The notes below the pieces were generated by a model that had not been told where the DNA came from, did not search any database, and saw only the letters and a program-made list of their open reading frames with translations. The position numbers were made by a program, and so were the translations under genes. This document shows, in pieces, positions 23,526-30,428 of a stretch of 30,698 nt of DNA. Origin of the DNA: VAYN01 sp964540905 (GTDB taxonomy: Bacteria > Actinomycetota > Thermoleophilia > Solirubrobacterales > 70-9); assembly GCA_964540905.1 (NCBI GenBank), contig CAZIOS010000027.1:1-30698 (forward strand). Direction: 5' to 3'. The first letter of the stretch is position 1. The number at the start of each line of letters is the position of its first letter.

Positions 23526-24527
23526 CTACGACGCCCGGTAGACGGGGAAGAAGCCGGTGGCCTCGCGGCCGGCGCTGAGGCGCTCGTAGGCCTCACGATC
23601 GCAGACGATCTCGGAGCTGCGCCAGCCGAGCTGGCGGTTGGCGAAGCCGCGCTTGAACTCCTCGAGGGCGTCGCCGGGGCGGATGCCGCCGCCGAGGTTG
23701 AGCGGCAGCCCAAGCTCGGCGGCGAGCTCGGTCAGGCGGGCGACGACGTTCTTCATCGGCGAGTCGGCGAGGTGGGAGTCGGCGCTGCCGCTGAGGTAGT
23801 AGTGGAGGAAGCCGTCGCTGACGACGGCGATCGAGGCGGCGGCCAGCTCTCCCCGCGGGTCGAGCGCCAGCGCCAGCCAGGTGCGCTCGACCGCCAGCAC
23901 CCGTCCGAAGTAGGCGGCGCCGAAGAAGTAGTGGGCGGCGGCCTCGGTGCGGCGCATCGTCTGCTCGTAGACGTCGCGGAAGCCGTCGCGCTGCTCGGCG
24001 CTGGTCTCGGGCCCGGGGACGAGCCGCAGCTCGTAGCCAGCCTCGAGGTTACGGCGGACCTGGCGGCGGTCGCTGGGACGGCTCTTCGGCGCCAGCGCCG
24101 GGTCGGCGATCTGGACCAGGTTGCGCTCGCTGGCCCCGGCCAGCGGCACCAGGTCGAGGCGGTGGCGGATGAAGGCGCTGACCAAGCCGGTGGCCGAGAA
24201 GTCGATCTTCCGGGGATCGGGGGCGAAGGGGATCGGGGGCATATCCGCCTGAGCAACAGCGGGGAGGCTCCGCCGGACATGCCCCCGATCCCCTTCGCTC
24301 TCGGCCAGGCCCGGGTAGCCGTAGGGGGAGATCGCGTCGCGCTCGCCGGTCCCCGGGATCGAGCGCACGATCAGCGGCGCCAGCAGCTCGCCGGCGGCGA
24401 GCTCGATCCGCAGCGTGTGGGTAGCGCCCTCGGCCTCGAGGAAGGGACGGGAGCGGAAGAAGTCGTCAGCGGCGGCGGCGCTGCCGCCGTCCTCGATCAA
24501 CTCGGCCGTGGCGGCCGGCGCGTTCAC
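23526..24527 (-). CDS. GNAT/FemAB-like (BioF2-type) acyltransferase with in-frame palindromic insert
   Basis: 333 residues from GTG 24527, which overlaps the stop of the upstream acetyltransferase (GTGA). Early text includes RDAISPYGYPGL, typical of this group; the core has RRNLEAGYELRLVPGPE, YEQTMRRTEAAAHYFFG and AAASIAVVSDGFLHYYLSGS, ending LPLNLGGGIRPGDALEEFKR. Relatives transfer acyl or aminoacyl groups, often in cell-envelope or polysaccharide synthesis, which fits the neighbours. Residues about 77-102 (from GDRGHVRRSLPAVAQADMPP onward) are encoded by a 76-bp inverted repeat and interrupt the usual flow after SPYGYPGL. The frame is kept, so the protein should still be made. The frame stays open upstream only as antisense-frame overlap with the neighbouring gene. 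Confidence 0.8.
   Translation of the reverse strand: MNAPAATAELIEDGGSAAAADDFFRSRPFLEAEGATHTLRIELAAGELLAPLIVRSIPGTGERDAISPYGYPGLAESEGDRGHVRRSLPAVAQADMPPIPFAPDPRKIDFSATGLVSAFIRHRLDLVPLAGASERNLVQIADPALAPKSRPSDRRQVRRNLEAGYELRLVPGPETSAEQRDGFRDVYEQTMRRTEAAAHYFFGAAYFGRVLAVERTWLALALDPRGELAAASIAVVSDGFLHYYLSGSADSHLADSPMKNVVARLTELAAELGLPLNLGGGIRPGDALEEFKRGFANRQLGWRSSEIVCDREAYERLSAGREATGFFPVYRAS
24223..24298. repeat. 76-bp inverted repeat with perfect 20-bp arms inside a coding sequence
   Basis: 24223-24242 and 24279-24298 are exact reverse complements with a 36-base spacer; four more pairs form after one mismatch. The arms contain GGGGATCGGGGGCAT. On the coding strand the spacer holds CGGAGCC, then GTTGCTC, the same order as in the element at 30579-30651. 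The whole element is read in frame. Confidence 0.95.
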
Positions 24528-25072
24528 CCGAGCAGGTCCGCGGCGGCGGCGCGGAACTCGTCGGGCAACACGCCCCAGACCTCGCAGTCGTCGGGCGCGG
24601 CGCCCTCGCGGGCGAGGTGGGCGCGCATCGTCCCCTCGTGCACCCAGCCGAGGCTGGTCACCGTCTTCTTCGCGACCTCGTTGCGGGCGGGGATGCGGCC
24701 GTAGACGCGGTGGGCGCCGTACTCGTCGAAGGCCTTGGCGATCGTCAGCGCCTCGGCGCGGCGGCCGACCCCCTTGCCGCGGACGTCGTCGCCGATCAGC
24801 GCCCCCAGCTCCGGCGCGGTCTGGCGGAAGAGGCCGTAGAGGGCGGTGAAGCCGACCGGCTCCTCGTAGCCCTCGACGACGATCGCGAACTTGCGGTCCT
24901 CGCCGGAGTCGTCCATCGCCCGCCGCGTCCAGGCCTCGGCCTGCTCGGGCGAGAAGCCCTGGCGCTGCTCCATCAGCGTCCTCGTCGCCTCCGGGTTGTT
25001 GAACCAGCGGTGCACGGCGGCGGCGTCGTCGGGCTCGAAGGGGCGCAGGCTGACCTCGGGGCGCTCGCTCAC
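24524..25072 (-). CDS. GNAT N-acetyltransferase (RimJ/RimL type)
   Basis: 182 residues, normal for the family. The start VSLRPFEPDDAAAVHRWFNN is typical of RimJ/RimL-like enzymes. The acetyl-CoA site reads LGALIGDDVRGKGVGRRAEA with the Q/R-x-x-G-x-G/A form as RGKGVG. The C-terminal HRVYGRIPARNEVAKKTVTS and LGWVHEGTMRAHL are also characteristic. Members acetylate ribosomal protein N-termini, antibiotics or amino-sugars of surface glycans. The position at the edge of a polysaccharide locus favours the last, as inference. GTG 25072 has TAGGGT seven bases upstream and no Shine-Dalgarno sequence. The stop overlaps the next acyltransferase, so the two are co-translated. Confidence 0.92.
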   Translation of the reverse strand: MSERPEVSLRPFEPDDAAAVHRWFNNPEATRTLMEQRQGFSPEQAEAWTRRAMDDSGEDRKFAIVVEGYEEPVGFTALYGLFRQTAPELGALIGDDVRGKGVGRRAEALTIAKAFDEYGAHRVYGRIPARNEVAKKTVTSLGWVHEGTMRAHLAREGAAPDDCEVWGVLPDEFRAAAADLLG

Positions 25073-25101
25073 GGCGCAAACCCTACGTCCTCGCCGGCGG
25101 C

Positions 25102-25665
25102 TCAGTCGGGGGCGAGGCCGTGGCCGCTGAGGACGAGCCAGGCGGTCCGCAGCAGGATGCGGAGGTCGAGGGCGGCGCTGCGGTGCTCGACGTACCAGAG
25201 GTCGAACTCGATCCGCTCATCCCAGGTGATGCCGGCGCGGCCCTGCACCTGGGCCCAGCCGGTCACTCCCGGCAGCACCTGGTGGCGGCGGTGCTGGCGC
25301 TCGCCGTAGCCCTCGACCTGGGCGGGGATGGTCGGGCGCGGGCCGACGATCGCCATCTCGCCGCGGAGGACGTTGACCAGGTTGGGGACCTCGTCGAGCG
25401 AGGTGCGGCGCAGGAAGCGGCCGGCGGCGGTGACGCGGGGGTCGTCGCGGCCGACGACCGTCCCCACCCCGACCGGGTCGGAGCCGACCACCATCGTCCG
25501 CAGCTTCAGCATCTCGAACTCGGCGCCGTCGCGGCCGACCCGGCGCTGGCGGTAGAGAACCGGGCCGCGGCCGCCGAGCTTGATTGCGATCGCCGCGACC
25601 AGCAGGAACGGCGAGAGCACGACCAGGGCGACGGCGGCGATCAGGACGTCGACGGAGCGGGGCAT
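25102..25665 (-). CDS. PglC-like polyprenyl-phosphate sugar-1-phosphate transferase (sugar transferase)
   Basis: 187 residues, the size of the minimal monotopic phosphoglycosyl transferases. One hydrophobic segment (DVLIAAVALVVLSPFLLVAA) is followed by LGGRGPVLYRQRRVGRDG and FEMLKLRTM. The catalytic Asp-Glu pair sits in RTSLDEVPNLVNVLRGEM, followed by AIVGPRPTIPAQVEGY and LPGVTGWAQVQGR. The enzyme moves a sugar-1-phosphate from a UDP-sugar to undecaprenyl phosphate at the inner face of the membrane, the first step of repeat-unit assembly. The larger WbaP-type N-terminal helices and CoA-binding-like domain are absent. ATG 25665 shares one base with the stop of the upstream glycosyltransferase. 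Confidence 0.95.
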   Translation of the reverse strand: MPRSVDVLIAAVALVVLSPFLLVAAIAIKLGGRGPVLYRQRRVGRDGAEFEMLKLRTMVVGSDPVGVGTVVGRDDPRVTAAGRFLRRTSLDEVPNLVNVLRGEMAIVGPRPTIPAQVEGYGERQHRRHQVLPGVTGWAQVQGRAGITWDERIEFDLWYVEHRSAALDLRILLRTAWLVLSGHGLAPD

Positions 25666-26810
25666 CAGCGGGTGCCCTCCGCCTTCTGCCAGCGGCCGGG
25701 GGCGCCGTGGCGGGCGCGGTCCCAGAGGCCGGCGGCGATCGAGGCGGTCGTCATCGCGTAGTAGCGAGCGACCCGCAGCGGCGCCAGCGGCAGCCAGCGC
25801 CCGAGCAGCGCCGCCGCCACCAGCAGCAGCTGGGCGGCGAGGGTGACGGTGTAGACCCAGCCTCGGCCGAGCAGGGCGAGGTTGGCGAGGAAGACGGCGA
25901 GGTGGAGGAAGGGGCTGAGGTAGCGCAGCAGCCGGTGCGAGGCGAGCTCGAAGGCGTACAGCGGCGGGTAGCCGCCAGGGGCGAGCATCCCTTCGCCGAC
26001 GACGATGTCCCAGAGGCCGACCATCATCCGCCGTTTGCGGGCGAACTCGCCCTCCAGGGTCGGCACCATCTTCTCCTGCGCCCGCGCCGCCGGCGCGTAG
26101 AGCGAGCGCAGGCCGCGCTTGGCCAGCAGGAAGGGGAAGCTGAGGTCGTGGCTGCCGGCGGGGCGCAGGGGGACGTAGGCGTCGCGGCGGACCGCGTAGA
26201 TGGCGCCGTTGCCGGCGGTGACCCCGGCCAGCGCCGACTCGCGCTCGCGCAGCGCCATCTCGTAGCGCCAGTAGGCGCCCTCGAGGTTGCCGCCGCCGGC
26301 GTCGAGGAAGCGGACCTGGCCGCAGACGTAGCCGACGGCGGGGTCGGCGAAGGGGGCAACGAGGCGGCGCAGGGCATCGGGCGCCCACTCGCTGTTGGCG
26401 TCGGAGCAGGCCAGCAGCTCACCGCTGGCGCGCTCGGCGGCGGCGTTGAGGGCGGCGACCTTGCCGCCGGGCGGCAGCTCCAGCACCAGGTCGGCGCCGG
26501 CGGCGCGGGCGCGCTCGGCGGTGGCGTCGGCGCAGCCGTCGGCGGCGACGATCACCTGCAGCAGCTGCCGCGGGTAGTCGAGCGCGAGCGAGTTGGCGAC
26601 CTTGGCCGCGATCACCTCCTCCTCGTCGTAGGCGGGGACGATCAGGGAGACGGGCGGCAGCGCATCTTCCGCGGAGACCGCCAGCTCGACAAGCTGGCGC
26701 TCTCCCGGTCTTCGCGGCCGCACCAGCGCCCAGAGCAGCAGCGGGTAGCCGAGGTGGGTGTAGACGATCAGCCCGGCGCAGACCCAGAAGACGATCGCGA
26801 TCGCGGTCAC
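25665..26810 (-). CDS. Membrane glycosyltransferase family 2 (processive-synthase-like)
   Basis: 381 residues from GTG 26810. An N-terminal helix (AIAIVFWVCAGLIVYTHLGY) is followed by the GT-A domain: SLIVPAYDEEEVIAAKV, VIVAADGCADATAERA, LLACSDANSEWAPDAL and VTAGNGAIYAVRRDAY. The acceptor end has ARKRRMMVGLWDI in place of the usual QxxRW. Two or three C-terminal helices (FLHLAVFLANLALLG, VTLAAQLLLVAAALLG) complete it. It probably extends a lipid-linked sugar chain at the membrane. GGAGG lies ten bases upstream and the GTGA overlap couples it to the preceding GT4 gene. The order GT4-GT2-PGT on one strand is a compact operon. Confidence 0.92.
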   Translation of the reverse strand: MTAIAIVFWVCAGLIVYTHLGYPLLLWALVRPRRPGERQLVELAVSAEDALPPVSLIVPAYDEEEVIAAKVANSLALDYPRQLLQVIVAADGCADATAERARAAGADLVLELPPGGKVAALNAAAERASGELLACSDANSEWAPDALRRLVAPFADPAVGYVCGQVRFLDAGGGNLEGAYWRYEMALRERESALAGVTAGNGAIYAVRRDAYVPLRPAGSHDLSFPFLLAKRGLRSLYAPAARAQEKMVPTLEGEFARKRRMMVGLWDIVVGEGMLAPGGYPPLYAFELASHRLLRYLSPFLHLAVFLANLALLGRGWVYTVTLAAQLLLVAAALLGRWLPLAPLRVARYYAMTTASIAAGLWDRARHGAPGRWQKAEGTR

Positions 26811-27922
26811 CCCCGCGCCTCCAGCAGCTCGCGGTAGAGATCGAGGGTGAGGCGGGCGGCCTCGTCCCAGGAGAAGGGGCCGGCGGCGGCGCGGCGGGCG
26901 GCGGCGGCGAGCTCGGCGCGAGCGCCCTTCTCCTCGACCAGTTCGCTCAGCGCCGCCGCCAGGGCCGGGATGTCGCCGGGCGCGACCAGCCGCGCGGCGC
27001 CCGCCGCGGCGACCTCGGGGAAGCCGCCGACCGCGCTCAGCAGCAGCGGCTTGCCGAAGGCGAGGCCGGTGTAGAGGACGCCGGAGTGCTCGGCGTCGAG
27101 ATAGGGGAGGACGACGAGGTCGGCGCGGCGGAAGATCGCCGGGATCTCGGCCTCCTCGACGAAGCGGGTGACGAAGCGGACGCGGCCGTCGGCCGCGGCG
27201 GCCAGCTCCCGCAGCGGCCCCACCTCCATCCGCGGGTTGCCGACGATCCAGAGCTCGGCGCCGCGCACCTTGCGGAAGGCCTCGAGCAGGCTCTCGATCC
27301 CCTTGTAGGGGCGCAGCAGGCCGAAGGAGAGGACGACCGGGCCCTCGGCCCCCTGCAGCTCCGCCGGCAGCGGCTTCTCCTCCGGCAGCTGGGTCAGGTA
27401 GTCGAAGGCGCCGTGGGGGATCACCCGCACCCGGTCGGGGTCGAGGCCGACCTCGTCGCGGAGGCGGGCGGCGCCGTGCTCGGAATGGGCGACGACCGCA
27501 TCCATGCGGCTGAAGACGCGGCGGGCGGCGGCGGCCTGGCGGCGGCTCGGATCGGGGGGCAGGATGTAGTGGGCGGTCAGCAGCCGCGGCCGCCGCGGCG
27601 GCAGCAGGCGCGAGTCGAGCGCCGGCACGGTCAGCCACTGGTAGTGGACGACGTCGGCGTCGAGCTCGCGGCGCAGCCGCAGCATGTCCGGCAGGTGCTC
27701 GGCGAGCTTGAAGGGAAGGCGGGCCGGCGCCTGCAGGCCGCGGCCGGCGGTGCGGCGGTAGAAGCACTCGCGCACCCGGTAGCCCTCGGCCGGCGGCACC
27801 TCGCCGTAGAGGAAGCGGGTGGTCAGCAGCTCGACCTCGGCGCCGCCACGGGCCAGCGCCGCCGCCAGGGCGCGGTCGTAGGGCGGCGTGAAGGCCGAGG
27901 GGTCGACGAGCTGCACTCGCAT
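26807..27922 (-). CDS. Glycosyltransferase family 4
   Basis: 371 residues, GT-B fold. The first half carries MRVQLVDPSAFTPPYDRAL, VVHYQWLTVPALDSRLL and AVVAHSEHGAARLRDEVGL. The donor half has VLSFGLLRPYKGIESLLEAF, ELWIVGNPRMEVGPL, RADLVVLPYLDAEHSGVLY and TGLAFGKPLLLSAVGGFPEV, the GT4 nucleotide-sugar site. ATG 27922 is where similarity to the family begins; the upstream in-frame GTG at 27958 would read through the divergent promoter. GATAAT lies ten bases before the ATG and shares bases with the opposing promoter. Donor and acceptor sugars are not predictable. Confidence 0.93.
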   Translation of the reverse strand: MRVQLVDPSAFTPPYDRALAAALARGGAEVELLTTRFLYGEVPPAEGYRVRECFYRRTAGRGLQAPARLPFKLAEHLPDMLRLRRELDADVVHYQWLTVPALDSRLLPPRRPRLLTAHYILPPDPSRRQAAAARRVFSRMDAVVAHSEHGAARLRDEVGLDPDRVRVIPHGAFDYLTQLPEEKPLPAELQGAEGPVVLSFGLLRPYKGIESLLEAFRKVRGAELWIVGNPRMEVGPLRELAAAADGRVRFVTRFVEEAEIPAIFRRADLVVLPYLDAEHSGVLYTGLAFGKPLLLSAVGGFPEVAAAGAARLVAPGDIPALAAALSELVEEKGARAELAAAARRAAAGPFSWDEAARLTLDLYRELLEARG

Positions 27923-27932
27923 CGAGCAGCGG

Positions 27933-27940
27933 ATTATCGT
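27933..27940. promoter_or_regulatory. Shared divergent -10 region of two glycosyltransferase genes
   Basis: ATTATCGT gives GATAAT on the minus strand (27938-27933), ten bases before ATG 27922, and TATCGT on the plus strand (27935-27940), seven bases before TTG 27948. The starts are only 25 bases apart, so the promoters overlap and may compete. Confidence 0.45.
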
Positions 27941-27947
27941 GACCCGC

Positions 27948-28901
27948 TTGGCGCCCACGCTCTCTTACTGCATCGTCAACACCGAAGGCCGCGAGCATCT
28001 GCTCGCCTGCCTGGCGGCGATCGAGCGCACCCACCCGGCCGGGGTGCGGCGCGAGCTGCTGGTTCTCGACAACGCCTCCGAGGACGGCTCGGCCGACGCG
28101 GTGCGGGCGCTCGGGGGCGAAATCGAGCTGATCGAGCGCCAGCGGCGGGTCGGCAAGGCGGAGAACGACTCGACCCTGATGGAGCGCTCGCGCGGCCGCT
28201 ACTGCCTGCTGCTGAACGAGGACTCCGAGCTGCGCCCCGGCGCCGCGGCGGCGCTGCTGGCGGCGCTCGAGGCCGACCCCAAAGCGGCGGCGGCGGGGCC
28301 GCAGCTGCTCGACTCCGGCGGGCGCCCGGTGCCCTGCGCCTGGCGCTTCCCCGGCGTCGGCGCGGCGCTGGCCGGGGCGCTCTTCCTGCACCGCTGGCTG
28401 ACCGTGCAGAGCCGCGGCGCGGCGACGCGGCAGGTCGACTGGGCGCAGTCGAGCGCGCTGCTGGTGCGGCGCCAGGCGGCGGCCGCGGTCGGCTACATGG
28501 ACCCCGAGTTCTTCGTCTACTACGACGAGTGCGACTTCGCCAAGCGCCTGCACGACGCCGGCTGGCACTCGCTCTTCGTCCCCGCGGCGGCGGCGGTGCA
28601 CCACGACCAGCTCTCGACCGACCTCGCCGCCGGGCTACCGCGGATCGTCGAATTCCACCGCAACCGCGACCTCTACATGCGCCGCCACCACTCGCGGGCG
28701 GCGGCGCTCACCGTCCGTGGGCTGACCGCCTGGGCCTACGCGCTGCGGGCGCTCGCCGCCGCCGTCATCCCCGGCCAGCCCGCCGCCGTCTACCGCGCCC
28801 ACGCCCGCCAGGCGCTGTTCCCCGGGCGCGGCGAGAGCCTCCACGACCGCGCCGATCGACGTCAGGGGGCGGCGTCTTCGTCGCGCAGCTCGGCCTCGTA
28901 G
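27948..28901 (+). CDS. Glycosyltransferase family 2 (rhamnosyltransferase-like)
   Basis: About 317 residues from TTG 27948; GTG 27939 is an alternative. It begins PTLSYCIVNTEGREHLLACL, as do many actinobacterial GT2 proteins. It then shows LLVLDNASEDGSADAV, CLLLNEDSELRPGAA with the DxD-like E-D-S, and VDWAQSSALLVRRQAAAAVG, followed by MDPEFFVYYDECDFAKRLHD, the wbbL-like acceptor block. A C-terminal hydrophobic part (LTAWAYALRALAAAVI) may touch the membrane. It likely adds a deoxysugar or hexose to a lipid-linked glycan. The last 40 bases overlap, tail to tail, the 3' end of the flippase gene on the other strand, an unusually long convergent overlap. Confidence 0.92.
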   Translation: MAPTLSYCIVNTEGREHLLACLAAIERTHPAGVRRELLVLDNASEDGSADAVRALGGEIELIERQRRVGKAENDSTLMERSRGRYCLLLNEDSELRPGAAAALLAALEADPKAAAAGPQLLDSGGRPVPCAWRFPGVGAALAGALFLHRWLTVQSRGAATRQVDWAQSSALLVRRQAAAAVGYMDPEFFVYYDECDFAKRLHDAGWHSLFVPAAAAVHHDQLSTDLAAGLPRIVEFHRNRDLYMRRHHSRAAALTVRGLTAWAYALRALAAAVIPGQPAAVYRAHARQALFPGRGESLHDRADRRQGAASSSRSSAS

Positions 28902-30418
28902 GCCTCGGGGACGCTGCCGGCGACGGCGGCCGGCTGGGCCCGCAGCGCCGCCAGCTCGGCCAGCAGCTGGCCGGGGTCGCGGAGGCGGGCGAGCCAGGCG
29001 CGCTCGGCGACGGTGAAGAAGCCGCCGGCGAGGAGGACGAACGGGTAGGCGGCGACCAGCAGGACGCGGCCGAGCAGGCCGGCGGCGCCGGCGGTCGGCA
29101 GCGCCAGCTCGCCGACCCCGACCAGGGCCGCGGCGGCGAGCACGATCCGCGCCAGCCGTCCCCACTCGTAGGGGACCGGGAACAGCCGCTGGGTGAAGAC
29201 GTACATCAGCGCCAGCACCACCAGGTAGGAAGCGACGAGGGCGAGGGCGGCGCCGACGATCCCCAGCGGCGGCACCAGGATCAGGTTGAGGACGACGTTG
29301 GCGACCAGCGCCGCCAGGGTGGCGGGGAAGTTGAACTCGGTGCGGCCGGTTCTGCCGAGGATCACGACCAGCACCAGGTAGAGGGCGTAGAGGGTGACCG
29401 CGGTGGCGATCAGGCCGATCGCCTTGTAGGAGCCGAAGAATTCAGGCGCGGCGAGCGCCCGCACGATCCAGCGCGAGAGCAGCCACATGCCGGTGACGAC
29501 GAAGGCGCAGGCGGCGACGAAGAGGGTGACGACCGCGGCGTAGACGCGGCGCGCCTCGTCGTCGTCGCGAATCGAGTAGGCGAGCGGCGGCCAGGCGAGC
29601 TGGAAGCCGCGGACGAGGACGTTGATCCCCTGCGCGAACTTGACCGCCAGCGAGTAGAGGCCGGCGGCAGCGAGGCCGGCGGTGGCGGTGCCGGCGGAGC
29701 GGACGATGATGATCCGGTCGACGAAGTTGAGCAGGTAGAGCGAGGCCTCGGCCGGCATCGTCGGCAGGCCGAAGCGGAAGAGGCGGCGCAGCAGCGCCCG
29801 GTCGAAGCGCAGCGAGAGGCTGCGCCACTGCATCGCGATCAGGACGAGGACGGTCGCGGCGCCGGCTCCGTAGCTGCCGAGCAGCAGGCCGCGGGCGCCC
29901 TCGCCGGCGCCGACGACGAGGACGACGGTCAGCGCGATCGTGCCGATGACGTTGAGGAGGGTGGTGACGAAGTAGGCGCGGGCGCGCTCCTCGAGGCGGA
30001 ACAGCGTCAGCAGGAATTCGGACATCGTCAGCACCCAGAGGCCGGCGATCGAGATTCGCGCCAGGCCGGCGGCGGGTTCCTTGAGCAGCAGTTCGGAGAT
30101 CGGCTTCGCGAACGGCAGCGCGATCAGGGCCGCGAGCGTCGAGAGCCAGAAGAGCGCCGCGAAGGAGCTGGAGACGACGCGGCGCGGCTCCTCGTCGTCG
30201 CTGTAGTAGAAGCGCAGCACAGCCTCGATCAGGCCGAAGCGGACGACGATGCTGGCCGAGACGACCGCAGCGAAGAGGATCTCGGCGGCGCCGTAGTCTT
30301 CCTTCGTCAGGTGCCGCGTGTAGAGCGGCAGCAGCGCGACCGCGATGACCTTCGAGAGGATGCTCGCCGCCGTGTAGGCGGCACCGGTCGTCGCGAGGCG
30401 GCGGAGGTATCCCGACAC
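28862..30418 (-). CDS. Wzx-like oligosaccharide flippase
   Basis: 518 residues from GTG 30418, with 12-14 predicted helices. The start GYLRRLATTGAAYTAASILS and VIAVALLPLYTRHLTKEDYG matches the polysaccharide-transporter family. RFGLPTMPAEASLYLLNFVD and RIIIVRSAGTATAGLAAAGL mark the second half, and VVLNLILVPPLGIVGAALAL a late helix pair. The protein probably flips undecaprenyl-linked repeat units outward. It ends in a hydrophilic tail (SVPEAYEAELRDEDAAP). A longer frame exists upstream but belongs antisense-frame to the neighbouring gene. The start follows the upstream stop by ten bases, and that stop lies in TAGGCT, seven bases before the GTG. Confidence 0.93.
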   Translation of the reverse strand: MSGYLRRLATTGAAYTAASILSKVIAVALLPLYTRHLTKEDYGAAEILFAAVVSASIVVRFGLIEAVLRFYYSDDEEPRRVVSSSFAALFWLSTLAALIALPFAKPISELLLKEPAAGLARISIAGLWVLTMSEFLLTLFRLEERARAYFVTTLLNVIGTIALTVVLVVGAGEGARGLLLGSYGAGAATVLVLIAMQWRSLSLRFDRALLRRLFRFGLPTMPAEASLYLLNFVDRIIIVRSAGTATAGLAAAGLYSLAVKFAQGINVLVRGFQLAWPPLAYSIRDDDEARRVYAAVVTLFVAACAFVVTGMWLLSRWIVRALAAPEFFGSYKAIGLIATAVTLYALYLVLVVILGRTGRTEFNFPATLAALVANVVLNLILVPPLGIVGAALALVASYLVVLALMYVFTQRLFPVPYEWGRLARIVLAAAALVGVGELALPTAGAAGLLGRVLLVAAYPFVLLAGGFFTVAERAWLARLRDPGQLLAELAALRAQPAAVAGSVPEAYEAELRDEDAAP

Positions 30419-30428
30419 GAGGCTGAGC

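Noticed and set aside
23526..25079. One 517-codon acyltransferase fusion
   Set aside because: The first third is out-of-frame sequence over the RimJ-like gene. The GTGA overlap at 24524-24527 marks the true start.
25665..28604. A 979-codon glycosyltransferase frame
   Set aside because: Only the last 381 codons match GT2 sequence; the rest lies antisense or out of frame to other genes.
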